The notes under the pieces: model-generated
The model's database searches: none
Told to the model about the DNA's origin: nothing
The model's input: the letters and a program-made list of their open reading frames with translations, nothing else
Made by a program: the position numbers and the translations under genes
In this document: in pieces, positions 35,589-43,396 of the stretch
Position numbering within the stretch: position 1 is the first letter of the stretch
Layout: each line of letters begins with the position of its first letter
NCBI GenBank assembly: GCA_964432985.1
Contig: CAYSPT010000015.1
Location: forward strand, 25,235 to 89,234
DNA length: 64,000 nucleotides
Direction: 5' to 3'
Source of the DNA: CAYSPT01 sp964432985
Lineage (GTDB): Bacteria; Muiribacteriota; CAYSPT01

Positions 35589-35718
35589 TCCATTCAAAAT
35601 TACTCGCCGCAAGACGGCACATCCTGCTCAGACAGATAATGCCACTCGAATACTTCGCAAATATTCGAGGCGCAGCAGATCGTTGATGAATTATCAGAAT
35701 AAAAAGGAGCTGAGATTT

Positions 35719-37011
35719 GTGATACAAGCTACTGTCGATACCCTGAAAAACTACGATGGAGAAACAGTTACGCTTAGAGGATGGCTTTATAATAAGCGTA
35801 AAGGCGGGAAAATCAAGTTTGTAATGCTGAGAGATGGGACCGGTTTTGTTCAGGTCGTTCTTTCCAAATCTGATGTGGACGAACAGAGCTTTTTGGATGT
35901 TGATCGCGCGACACAGGAATCTTCTATTGAGATCATGGGAGTGGTCCGGGCCGACAAACGGGCACCGGGCGGTTATGAAATCACTGGTGCGCAATTCAGA
36001 CTGCTCAGCCTGGCCGACGAGTACCCCATTCAGCCCAAAGAGCACGGGACGGGTTTTTTGATGGACCATCGTCATCTCTGGCTCCGCAGCAAGCGCCAGC
36101 ACGCTATTCTCAGGGTACGGGATTCGGTGATCAGGGCCATACGGGAATTTTTCCACAAGGAAGGATTTCTTCTGGTGGATACTCCCATCTTCACACCGGC
36201 GGCTTGCGAGGGAACAACCACGCTGTTTCCCGTGGAGTATTTCGGAGAAACCGTTTATTTGACCCAGAGCGGGCAACTTTATAACGAAGCAAACGCGGCC
36301 GCCTTCGGGAAAGTCTATTGCTTCGGGCCTACCTTCCGGGCGGAAAAATCAAAGACCAGGCGTCACTTGACCGAATTCTGGATGGTGGAACCGGAGTGGC
36401 CGTTTTGTGACATAGATGAAAACATGGATGTGCAGGAAGCTTTCGTGTCGTTTATCGTCCAAACGGTATTAAAGGAATGCCCTGAAGAGCTGGAGAGGCT
36501 GGAGCGCGACGTGTCGCTCCTGGAAAAAGTAGTCCCCCCGTTTCCCCGAATAAGCTATGACGAGGCGATAGATATCCTCCACAAGGAAGGTGTGGATATC
36601 GAGTGGGGACAGGATTTCGGGGGGGACGACGAAACGGTGCTTTCTGCGAAGTTCGACAAGCCCATCCTGGTGCATCGTTACCCGTTTGTGTGCAAAGCCT
36701 TTTACATGAAACAGGATCCTCAACGGCCCGAGGTGGCTCTGTGTATCGATATGCTTGCTCCTGAAGGGTATGGTGAGATCATCGGCGGCGGACAACGGGA
36801 AGATGACCTCGAAGCCCTCAGAGAGCGGATAAAGGCTCACAACCTTCCTGAAGAGTCCTTCAAATGGTATCTGGACCTGAGACGGTACGGATCGTTCCCC
36901 CACGGGGGATTCGGTCTGGGAGTCGAACGAACGGTGGCCTGGATTTGCGGGATTAAACATGTCCGGGAAACCATCCCCTTCCCCAGGCTCATCTACCGTA
37001 CATATCCGTGA
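35719..37011 (+). CDS. asnS: Asparagine--tRNA ligase
   Basis: The 430-residue class IIb synthetase has an N-terminal OB fold (VTLRGWLYNKRKGGKIKFV), then class II motif 2 FRAEKSKTRRHLTEFW and motif 3 GFGLGVERT. The length and the ATVDTLKNYDGETVTLRGW beginning fit bacterial/archaeal AsnRS of the short type; a non-discriminating AspRS is a less likely alternative. GTG at 35719 is chosen because AAGGAG lies 9 nt before it, although the frame stays open upstream to 35560. The gene overlaps the next one by 4 bp and is probably co-transcribed with it. Confidence 0.9.
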   Translation: MIQATVDTLKNYDGETVTLRGWLYNKRKGGKIKFVMLRDGTGFVQVVLSKSDVDEQSFLDVDRATQESSIEIMGVVRADKRAPGGYEITGAQFRLLSLADEYPIQPKEHGTGFLMDHRHLWLRSKRQHAILRVRDSVIRAIREFFHKEGFLLVDTPIFTPAACEGTTTLFPVEYFGETVYLTQSGQLYNEANAAAFGKVYCFGPTFRAEKSKTRRHLTEFWMVEPEWPFCDIDENMDVQEAFVSFIVQTVLKECPEELERLERDVSLLEKVVPPFPRISYDEAIDILHKEGVDIEWGQDFGGDDETVLSAKFDKPILVHRYPFVCKAFYMKQDPQRPEVALCIDMLAPEGYGEIIGGGQREDDLEALRERIKAHNLPEESFKWYLDLRRYGSFPHGGFGLGVERTVAWICGIKHVRETIPFPRLIYRTYP

Positions 37012-37934
37012 ACAAGGTTGAAGTATTGAAATGTATCCTGGCAGTACTCTTGGTACTCGGTTTACTTTCAGCGCCGCCGGCGGCCGTTGGGCAAGAGCCA
37101 GAAGAATCACAGGTCACGCTGGAGGAACTGAAACTTCTTATCATACGGGCCATCGAAAATGAAGTATCCACCATGCAACGGCTACCGAGTGTCCTGTTTC
37201 CGGATACTCGAGATCCGGAGCTTATTCATCTGAAAACCGGTTTTGAAAAAAACTTTTTTCTCAGACCACGGATTAAAACTGTCGTTCTGGTTGTTGATGA
37301 TCCCGTGACGAAAACCGTTTCACCGGATAAGAACGAAGATCGCACCACCGCTGATAACCGGGCGGATACCTCTTCAATTGATGGAAACATCTGCTGTTTC
37401 AAGAGAATTGACGTATACCTGGACGGAAGAAGCCTGGTAAAAAAGCTACATTTCATACGAAGTACACTGTCGTTTAACCGGCCGGTTCTCAACCTTTCGA
37501 CTCTCAGGCAGGGGAAGTTCAAAACAGAGAATGATACAGAGGTTAGGCTTCAGCTCGAGCTGCCTTTTGAAGACATGGCGTCATTCATATCCAGAGAATG
37601 CAGACGTTCGGGAGCAGTCATCCCCGACCTTTCACTTGACGGTGAGTACGTCCGGGCGCGTGGAAGACTGAGAGTCATGTGGTTCAATCTCGACCTTTCG
37701 GCAAAAGGGGCTATCTACCTGAGACCGGAAGACAGGACGATACGGTACCGTGCTTCCAGGGTGGCGGTAGGGAGTCTTTCCATCCCCCGTTTTTTGTATA
37801 AAGGTCTGGTCAATGAATTCAATCCGGTCTTCCGTTTCCAGCCAATCGTATTCAACCTTGTTCCTCACAAACTTCATATGGCGGATTCCGTGGTGGAGTT
37901 GAGTATGCAGGGAGTACGGCGAAGCAGTGAATAA
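37008..37934 (+). CDS. Exported protein of unknown function, LmeA/DUF2993-like
   Basis: An N-terminal signal sequence (KCILAVLLVLGLLSAPPAAV) is followed by a polar periplasmic protein of about 280 residues. Its C-terminal half has a beta-rich pattern with RVMWFNLDLSAKGAIYL and PRFLYKGLVNEFNPVF that recalls DUF2993 lipid-binding proteins, but I cannot confirm this. It starts inside the asnS stop (GTG at 37008, 4-bp overlap), an odd partner for a tRNA synthetase. A loop of about 35 residues around 100-135 is acidic and low in complexity. Confidence 0.6.
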   Translation: MNKVEVLKCILAVLLVLGLLSAPPAAVGQEPEESQVTLEELKLLIIRAIENEVSTMQRLPSVLFPDTRDPELIHLKTGFEKNFFLRPRIKTVVLVVDDPVTKTVSPDKNEDRTTADNRADTSSIDGNICCFKRIDVYLDGRSLVKKLHFIRSTLSFNRPVLNLSTLRQGKFKTENDTEVRLQLELPFEDMASFISRECRRSGAVIPDLSLDGEYVRARGRLRVMWFNLDLSAKGAIYLRPEDRTIRYRASRVAVGSLSIPRFLYKGLVNEFNPVFRFQPIVFNLVPHKLHMADSVVELSMQGVRRSSE

Positions 37935-37962
37935 GGTATGCGGGATCAAAGCGATGAAGGTA

Positions 37963-38028
37963 CCGGTTTACACTGGTGAACGCACCAGTTTACACTGGTG
38001 AACGCACCAGTTTACACTGGTGAACGCA
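37963..38028. repeat. Tandem 22-bp palindromic repeat (array B), three units
   Basis: The unit CCAGTTTACACTGGTGAACGCA occurs three times without spacers (37963-37984, first unit with one change; 37985-38006; 38007-38028). Each unit has CCAGT-TTAC-ACTGG, and the unit junction forms TGGTG-AACG-CACCA, so alternating hairpins are possible. The last unit contains the stop codon and final codons of the convergent gene at 38012. Confidence 0.9.
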
Positions 38029-38530
38029 GCCCAAAGGCGAACGTACGCCGTGCAAACAGGTCCGCTTGCTTCCGATAGGACTCGCCCAGATTTGCTTCTA
38101 TCAGAACCGATGATGCTATCTTGGGCAATACGAGAGATCCGGTTATTGCTATACTGATTACCACCCGTATCAGGGCTAGATAATCATTGTAAATCGGATT
38201 GATGGCAACTGTCCGACGGTCGGAAGCGACCAATACCAGGCCCCCGGCCAGTCCAAAACGTTCGTCGACCAATTTAACTTCACTGATGTCTCGAAACTTG
38301 AGTTCTCGTCTCTTAAAGAGTGAGTTAACAACAATCCTGCGACTGTCGACGGTGACCGTTTTTATAAACTGGTCCAGCGTTGGAAGAGCAATCAGCGCGG
38401 TAAGCAGAGCCAGGGTCCAGGCTTCCAGTATCCAGCCCTCTTCACCTACAACTCCAAACGTAATACGGGCAATAAAAAGCGTGGCGACCAACCATAGAAA
38501 TTTGGCGTGCCCGACGGAAAACCGTTTCAT
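38012..38530 (-). CDS. Small membrane protein with PH-like domain
   Basis: The 172-residue protein has two N-terminal hydrophobic helices (about 10-30 and 36-55) and then a short beta domain (VTVDSRRIVVNSLFKRRELK, ISEVKLVDERFG, GGLVLVASDRRTVAINPIY) that resembles bacterial PH/PH-like (DUF304-type) domains behind membrane anchors. A further hydrophobic stretch follows near residue 125. Function is unknown. Its last three codons and stop are formed by a unit of array B, so the C-terminal RSPV is repeat-derived. Confidence 0.65.
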   Translation of the reverse strand: MKRFSVGHAKFLWLVATLFIARITFGVVGEEGWILEAWTLALLTALIALPTLDQFIKTVTVDSRRIVVNSLFKRRELKFRDISEVKLVDERFGLAGGLVLVASDRRTVAINPIYNDYLALIRVVISIAITGSLVLPKIASSVLIEANLGESYRKQADLFARRTFAFGLRSPV

Positions 38531-38558
38531 CGAAGCCTGTTAACTCCCTATCTTTGCT

Positions 38559-38699
38559 TCAGCGAATGAAATATCTGAACCTCTTCTTGCAAAACGAGCA
38601 TTTGAGTTCAGTTACTCCAGGCTTTTTCTTGAAGCTTCTTCTCCCCTGATCTTTCGGGACCTGAATCGGGGAATCGCAGTTGAGGCAACGGAGCTCCAT
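38559..38699 (-). CDS. Small zinc-ribbon protein (46 aa)
   Basis: Two CxxC pairs, CLNCDSP and CSFCKKR, are separated by a basic segment (DQGRRSFKKKPG). This resembles the MJ0042-type zinc ribbon often found as a short standalone or N-terminal domain. AGGAGG lies 11 nt before ATG 38699; a TTG two codons earlier is closer to that site. It lies 28 bp upstream of the PH-like membrane gene on the same strand, so the two may form an operon. Larger frames covering this place are not convincing. Confidence 0.65.
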   Translation of the reverse strand: MELRCLNCDSPIQVPKDQGRRSFKKKPGVTELKCSFCKKRFRYFIR

Positions 38700-38917
38700 C
38701 TCCAACACTCCCTCCTGATAAATGTGGTGCTTCCGGCGCACAGGTGACCAGATGAGCCGGGTGCCCTTCTCTAGTATCGGCAAACCGGTCAACCATCTGA
38801 AGACTATTCTCCTTTCCCATCGGCAAAACAAGTACTTCATTTACGAGTTGATGGGGTGAGAAGGTTGTGCTGTAGGCAATGAGTGGATTTCGCCTTTTCA
38901 ACGGCTGCTATGAAGAA

Positions 38918-39271
38918 TCAGGAAGATGTGAGCTGAGCCAATGCTTGTTCGACGGTATCATACATTTCGATGAGTTCGTTGAATCGGGTCATGCGAAAGA
39001 CACCTTCCACGAGACCCTCCTGAATCTTGAGGAATTTCAGGTCCCCTCCCAAAGAGCGGGCTCTTTTTAAAACCAGGATTACAATCCCGAGACCGCTTGA
39101 TACTATGTAGGTGAGCTGCGTCATATCGAGAATAAGATGAATCTTTCCTTTTGCAAACAATTGTTCGGCACAAACTTTGAAAGCTTGCGAATCGGGGAGC
39201 ATAAATTCCCCTTTCAACTGAATAACAGCTGCCGTTTCATGTTCAGGAAGAGATTGAACGTTTATCTCCAA
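38918..39271 (-). CDS. STAS-domain anti-sigma-factor antagonist-like protein
   Basis: The 117-residue STAS domain has the phosphorylation-site region THLTYIVSSGLGIVILVLKR-like sequence, here MTQLTYIVSSGLG, preceded by KIHLILDM and followed by SLGGDLKFLKI. In SpoIIAA/RsbV-type proteins an SSGLG serine is phosphorylated by an anti-sigma kinase. The usual aspartate before the serines (IDSSG) is valine here, which may alter regulation. No kinase partner is adjacent; the nearest anti-sigma-like gene is at 58036-58515. No gene is seen between this gene's start and 39450. Confidence 0.85.
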   Translation of the reverse strand: MEINVQSLPEHETAAVIQLKGEFMLPDSQAFKVCAEQLFAKGKIHLILDMTQLTYIVSSGLGIVILVLKRARSLGGDLKFLKIQEGLVEGVFRMTRFNELIEMYDTVEQALAQLTSS

Positions 39272-39450
39272 GAATACAACGCCTGCTTTCGCGATTTTTT
39301 ACTATTAATATGCTGTCACACATGAACCTGCTCCACAGGATTCAGGAAAATTGTTTAGATAATTATATAGCAGTGTCAGCATACATGACAACAGCACCGC
39401 ATTTTACGACCGGAAGCACAGGCGTAGTAATACTACGATGTATTTCACAG

Positions 39451-39483
39451 ACAAAAAAAGAAGGGACTCTTTGTGAGAGTCCC
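39451..39483 (-). terminator. Rho-independent terminator after flagellin and the 36-codon gene
   Basis: On the minus strand the hairpin GGGACTCT-loop-AGAGTCCC (39463-39483) is followed by TTCTTTTTTTGT (39451-39462). It lies 30 bp beyond the small gene, so flagellin and the small gene can share one transcript. Confidence 0.85.
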
Positions 39484-39512
39484 TGTAAAGGAAGCGGGAA
39501 GGAAAGGAAGAA

Positions 39513-39623
39513 TTAGTTCTCAACTACTATGGTTATCGTTACTTCATCTATAGTATCTCCTCCGGAGATTCCTCCGAAACGGTAATCGTCACATCCATAA
39601 CCTTTATATTCTTTCAATAGCAT
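39513..39623 (-). CDS. Small gene (36 aa) directly downstream of flagellin
   Basis: ATG at 39623 begins a 36-codon frame reading MLLKEYKGYGCDDYRFGGIS and ending TITIVVEN. AAGGAG (39635-39640) lies 11 nt before ATG and overlaps the flagellin stop codon, and the terminator follows 30 bp after its TAA, so the gene sits exactly within the flagellin transcript. The peptide has one Cys, two Gly-Gly pairs and a beta-prone tail rich in Thr, Ile and Val. It is not recognised. A RiPP-like precursor, a small chaperone-type partner, or an end fragment of a lost gene are options. Expected to be as strongly transcribed as flagellin. Confidence 0.6.
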   Translation of the reverse strand: MLLKEYKGYGCDDYRFGGISGGDTIDEVTITIVVEN

Positions 39624-39638
39624 ATTTCTCACTTCTCC

Positions 39639-41603
39639 TTACACGTTTAACAACGTCAGAACCTGTTGATTCAATCCGTTTGCCTCAACCATGATCTGTG
39701 TGCTGCTCTGCTGGAGAATCTGGTCCCGCACCATGAACATGGATTCCATAGCCATATCGGCATCACGGATGCGGGATTCGCTCATCTGGAGATATTCCCG
39801 GCGCGAAGCAAGCTCCTGGGCGGTACGCTCCAGTCTGTTTTGCTGGGCTCCGAGCTCGCCTCGTTCTTCTGAAACGAGAGTAAGAGCAGCATCAATATCA
39901 CTGATAGCATCCTCGGCGGTCTCTGCATGCAGCACCGATATATCGTCGACTCCAAGTCGTTCGGTGTTCAGAGAGGTCGGAAGACTGATATCGATCCGGT
40001 CATTTCCCGCATATCCTACCTGGAGTTTCATTTCGACTTCCTTCGGGTGATACTTGACTTCGATTACGTCCCCGTCCACTGGGGCGGAATTCCCGTAAAA
40101 ATGGAGCATGTTTTCGCTGACGATATACCCGTCTTCCGCACTGTTGGCGATAGCCGTCCCGTTTATCGTCACCTGCATATCAATATCGGAAGGTTCCGTT
40201 ACCAGATAGATAGTCTGCGTGCGATTAATATTCAAAGTGTCTTCATAGACATCGTAAGAACCCTCGACGTTGGATGCGTACAGGATTTTATTGCCGTCGG
40301 GATGAAACTCGGGAGATTCATCATTTACACCGGCATTATTCGTTATCTGTATGGGCGCCTCGATCTGCGATCCTATGTCATTTATCCGCATGATGTTAAC
40401 TTCATAATCCGCACCATCGTTCTGGCTGTAGAGAAGATAATTGTCGCTGCTCCACTCGGGAGCCAATATGGAGGAACCGGAAGTGACCAACGGCTGCACA
40501 GAGGCCTGAAAGTCAGCTAATGTCGAAGTCAGCTCTCCACTGTAAACATGAAACGTTCCACCCAAAACATTCCAGGCACTGAATACCACTCTGTCACCAT
40601 CCGGTGAAATGCTGGGAGCTTGGGGAGCAATCCACTGGCCCGGAATAATATCCAGCATACCACCAAGCCTGTACACGCTAGGGCTGGATGGTGTCTGGTT
40701 AGGTTGTGAGGACTCAGCAACCCAAAGACTGAAGACAGCCTCAGGAGTCAGCGGTGGAGCAGCAGGATTTATCCCACGGAAGATAACTGTACTTCCATCT
40801 GCTGATATTGCCGGATCTCCCATTAGAGAGAACTGACCGGGTTGTGTTAAGTTCTGCGTGCCTAGTGTAGTCACATTCATTTTCTGAAGGGAGTTTTGGC
40901 CTGTCCCCGAATCCTGGTATACATAAATAAGACTGTTACTATCAGCCGTCCATACAGGATTTGTCTGCTGGTGGGCATCAGTGGTCAGCCGGGTTTCAAG
41001 CCCGCTAGCGATATCATATACCCAAAGCTCGAAATCTCCATCACTCTTCGTATACGCTATTTTCGTGCCATCTGGAGAATAGGTAGGATATACATCCGTA
41101 GAAGCGTTTGTATCGATAAGCTTTTCTGTCCTTGCTATCGGATTTGCTGTGTTAATACTGGCCTCAGCGGTGAACTTCTCTTCATATTGGTCGAGAAACA
41201 GCTTCTTGGTATTGTACTCGGTGGTGTCCACCACCCGGTTGATCTCTTCTTTCAAATGATTGATCTCCTGCTCGAACTGCTCGCGGTCCTTGTCGGTCAT
41301 GTCACCGTTGGCGCACCTGATACTGAGGTCCCGCGCCCTTCGCAACATGTCCTGAATGCTCTGTAAGGCCTGGTCGGCGGTCTGAATTATCGAGATGCCA
41401 ACCTGAGTGTTCTCGATACCCACCGTATAACCGCCAATTCTCGCTCTGAACTTTTCGGAAACCGCCAACGAAGTGGCGTCGTCGGCAGCCCGGTTTACCC
41501 TGATCCCGGTTGACATACGCTCCAGGGTGCGCGACAGCCTGCTGTTGACCATTCCGGCCAACCGCAGGGAATTCATCGAGCTCAGGTTATGATTTATCCT
41601 CAC
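39639..41603 (-). CDS. fliC: Flagellin with a TolB-like six-bladed beta-propeller inserted in the variable region
   Basis: The protein of 654 residues has the flagellin D0/D1 N-terminus (residues 1-150: MRINHNLSSMNSLRLAGMVN, NRAADDATSLAVSEKFRA) and C-terminus (about 555-654, to GLNQQVLTLLNV). Between them residues about 165-470 hold six repeats of the TolB/PD40 type, such as PTYSPDGTKIAYTKSDGDFE, PAISADGSTVIFRG, PSISPDGDRVVFSA and PEFHPDGNKILYAS. A beta-rich segment of about 65 residues follows before D1. The frame is continuous, so it is one polypeptide. GTG at 41603 starts it. Transcription is probably from a sigma-28-type promoter at 41772-41799. The propeller would be displayed on the filament surface; its ligand is unknown. 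Confidence 0.9.
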   Translation of the reverse strand: MRINHNLSSMNSLRLAGMVNSRLSRTLERMSTGIRVNRAADDATSLAVSEKFRARIGGYTVGIENTQVGISIIQTADQALQSIQDMLRRARDLSIRCANGDMTDKDREQFEQEINHLKEEINRVVDTTEYNTKKLFLDQYEEKFTAEASINTANPIARTEKLIDTNASTDVYPTYSPDGTKIAYTKSDGDFELWVYDIASGLETRLTTDAHQQTNPVWTADSNSLIYVYQDSGTGQNSLQKMNVTTLGTQNLTQPGQFSLMGDPAISADGSTVIFRGINPAAPPLTPEAVFSLWVAESSQPNQTPSSPSVYRLGGMLDIIPGQWIAPQAPSISPDGDRVVFSAWNVLGGTFHVYSGELTSTLADFQASVQPLVTSGSSILAPEWSSDNYLLYSQNDGADYEVNIMRINDIGSQIEAPIQITNNAGVNDESPEFHPDGNKILYASNVEGSYDVYEDTLNINRTQTIYLVTEPSDIDMQVTINGTAIANSAEDGYIVSENMLHFYGNSAPVDGDVIEVKYHPKEVEMKLQVGYAGNDRIDISLPTSLNTERLGVDDISVLHAETAEDAISDIDAALTLVSEERGELGAQQNRLERTAQELASRREYLQMSESRIRDADMAMESMFMVRDQILQQSSTQIMVEANGLNQQVLTLLNV

Positions 41604-41609
41604 GTGATT

Positions 41610-41623
41610 GAGACTCCCGTCTC
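41610..41623 (-). promoter_or_regulatory. Hairpin next to the flagellin start with GGGA loop (possible CsrA site)
   Basis: On the minus strand GAGAC-GGGA-GTCTC forms a small hairpin that ends 6 nt before the GTG start. Its loop carries GGGA, which is both the only Shine-Dalgarno-like sequence and a GGA-in-loop motif of the CsrA type. The role is inferred. Confidence 0.45.
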
Positions 41624-41695
41624 AGGAGAAACGAAAAAACCACTTCTCAAGCCGTGATACGACTTTCGAAATGGCTTATAAATACTACAGTATTT

Positions 41696-41724
41696 CATGT
41701 TTCTCGTCCCTCCATGGGTACATG
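41696..41724 (-). promoter_or_regulatory. Upstream leader hairpin with AUGGAGGGAC (possible second CsrA site)
   Basis: CATGT (minus strand 41720-41724) and ACATG (41696-41700) can pair around a loop containing ATGGAGGGACGAG. It lies about 95 nt before the flagellin start. In B. subtilis hag, two CsrA sites lie in the leader; this arrangement is similar in plan only. Confidence 0.35.
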
Positions 41725-41771
41725 AATACACTATCCCTGTGACACTTCGACACAAATGTCGTTCATCCTAT

Positions 41772-41799
41772 GTATCGGTATGTTCGCAGATTTTTTTTA
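41772..41799 (-). promoter_or_regulatory. Sigma-28 (FliA/SigD)-type promoter of flagellin
   Basis: On the minus strand TAAA (41796-41799), 16 nt, ACCGATAC (41772-41779) fits TAAA-N15/16-GCCGATAA with two mismatches in the -10 octamer. The leader is about 160 nt. The rest of the 376-bp gap up to 41979 is AT-rich and holds no gene; a weak TTGACA lies near 41937-41942. Confidence 0.7.
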
Positions 41800-41979
41800 G
41801 ACTCTTGAGAGCGGGTGAAAGGGAAATATTCCTAATTTAGCGTGTATTGTTTGATTTTTCTTGTGTTTCTAGCTTCAGTTGTTTTTATTAGTTTTTTTTC
41901 CAAGAGAAGCATTTTATCCTTGGATATTTATGATGCTGTCAATAAATCAATCGGGAGCTTGATAGATTAACGTTAACAA

Positions 41980-42837
41980 TTAATATATATTTTTTAGAGC
42001 ATTATTAACTTTTATCAGTAAGTCATCCTCCCACATAAGTAACTTGCCGGGGATCATTGATGCAAATCGAGTGCAGACTAACAGGAGTTTTTCTAGCCAA
42101 ACTCCTTTTTCTTGCTCTATGAAACAATAACCAGTTGGCAGTGTGTGAAACAGCAGATTCTGGGCGATTTGTACCGCGGAGAAAGGCTTTGTCTTCTCCA
42201 ACTGTATTGCATTGTGCCTTAAGCGCTCGAGAAAAATAATCCCTTGCAGTCTAGTCGAATAAGCCTCTCCCCGGTATGGTACATAAAGCGGCACATCACA
42301 GGCTAAAGCCATATTTTCATCAAACGTCACCAGTATCTTTTCGTCATTGATAACGGACGAAGCCGGGAAATCAGAGGCAATGGTGCTTTTTCCAGATCCA
42401 GACTTTCCCGGGATAAGCCATCCCCCCGTTTCTGTCGCAACACAGGCGGCATGCATCAGTATCCCGGTTCCCGAGAGAACATGAATAAGACCAATAAACA
42501 CTTCCATTACAGCGTCCCAGAGAGATAATTGGAACTCATTCACAAAAACACCAAACAGGAGTTGTCCTTCCCCCGATTTGATATTGTAGGAAAGCCGGCA
42601 GTTGTAACGAGACAGTTCAAAAGAATGGCCATCAGTGCGAATAATGCTTTTCTTCTCGTTGTTTTGGAACTTAGTTGCGTCAACCATCACGTACAATCTC
42701 GCACGAGGGCGACACGGGTGTACAAAACGGGGATAAGCTTTCAGCAGGGTATCGCGAAAAGATATAGATCTATCACAAAAGTATAACTCAACGGGCCAGG
42801 AGCCGTACTTAAGAATAATCGAAGTGTTGCATTTCAT
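41980..42837 (-). CDS. HPr-kinase-like (HprK-related) protein of the peptide cluster
   Basis: The 285-residue protein has the P-loop GKSGSGKST (residues 144-152) after LMHAACVATETGGWLIP, the arrangement of the HprK kinase domain, including the His-Ala-Ala segment. The region after the P-loop (VINDEKILVTFDENMA, acidic) fits the fold. HprK-like proteins without HPr partner are found in RiPP clusters with PqqD proteins and can phosphorylate the peptide, as in paeninodin-type lasso clusters. No HPr gene is seen nearby. It is the last gene of the proposed operon, 19 bp after the peptidase gene. Confidence 0.85.
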   Translation of the reverse strand: MKCNTSIILKYGSWPVELYFCDRSISFRDTLLKAYPRFVHPCRPRARLYVMVDATKFQNNEKKSIIRTDGHSFELSRYNCRLSYNIKSGEGQLLFGVFVNEFQLSLWDAVMEVFIGLIHVLSGTGILMHAACVATETGGWLIPGKSGSGKSTIASDFPASSVINDEKILVTFDENMALACDVPLYVPYRGEAYSTRLQGIIFLERLRHNAIQLEKTKPFSAVQIAQNLLFHTLPTGYCFIEQEKGVWLEKLLLVCTRFASMIPGKLLMWEDDLLIKVNNALKNIY

Positions 42838-42856
42838 TGCCAGAGAATATCAACCA

Positions 42857-43366
42857 TCAATCACGTACCTGGTAGGATAACATCCACCAACAAAAAGACC
42901 ATAGTATGACATTCCAGATTCGGTGCCAGACCATCATTGCCTTTTCAAAATGCGTTCCCCCAAGATTGAACCTTTTCAAGAATTCTGCTTCCAACCGGGT
43001 AATTCTGACAAATACGCTGGATAATGTCCTGATAATTGAGTGCTCCAGGTTTAAACAGCGGCTCCCATGACAGATCGTTACGAGTCGCCCTATCACGATA
43101 TCTTCAGGTTGTGTTACTGCCGGGATAATACCCATGTCACCTCGATGGAAAAAACCGCCCCCGGTCCGGCGTCCACAGAAACGATGAATGACACAGGTCC
43201 GGTCACACATCAGCGCAACAATGTCACCTTCATCCAGAGGTCGGGACTTGTGGCGCACTTCACCGTCATCCCCTGCCGACATTATAGGAACCATGCACCC
43301 GGTGGTCATTTTAACCCTGAGTCTCCCTGAACGCCGGGCTGCTTCTAATCTCAATGCAGTAAACAT
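42857..43366 (-). CDS. S24/S26-type peptidase-like protein with Cys in the nucleophile position
   Basis: The sequence VKMTTGCMVPIMSAGD lines up with the S26 box G-x-S-M-x-P, but the residue at the serine position is Cys24 (TGC codon). A following DEGDIVALMC and the HRFCGRR...RGD pattern with His61 match the small S24/S26 peptidases that use a His as base. The C-terminus (about 143-166) is Trp-rich and hydrophobic, possibly a membrane anchor. It lies between the precursor and the HprK-like gene and is a candidate leader peptidase. Whether Cys24 can act as nucleophile is unknown. Other Cys residues (54, 58, 64) are present. Confidence 0.75.
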   Translation of the reverse strand: MFTALRLEAARRSGRLRVKMTTGCMVPIMSAGDDGEVRHKSRPLDEGDIVALMCDRTCVIHRFCGRRTGGGFFHRGDMGIIPAVTQPEDIVIGRLVTICHGSRCLNLEHSIIRTLSSVFVRITRLEAEFLKRFNLGGTHFEKAMMVWHRIWNVILWSFCWWMLSYQVRD

Positions 43367-43396
43367 GACAGATAGCCCTAAACAGGTATTAAAAAA

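Noticed and set aside
35589..35718. T-box riboswitch in the asnS leader
   Set aside because: No AGGGUGG-type T-box sequence or matching terminator hairpin could be found.
35503..37110. Antisense frames opposite asnS
   Set aside because: asnS has clear class II motifs on the plus strand; the opposite frames lack motifs and ribosome sites.
37963..38028. CRISPR array
   Set aside because: Three units lie head to tail with no spacers and no cas gene nearby; this is a tandem palindromic repeat.
39639..41603. Flagellin-propeller chimera caused by misassembly
   Set aside because: The frame is continuous through both junctions, the repeats are regular, and a distinct beta linker joins the second junction. 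Reads would be needed for certainty.
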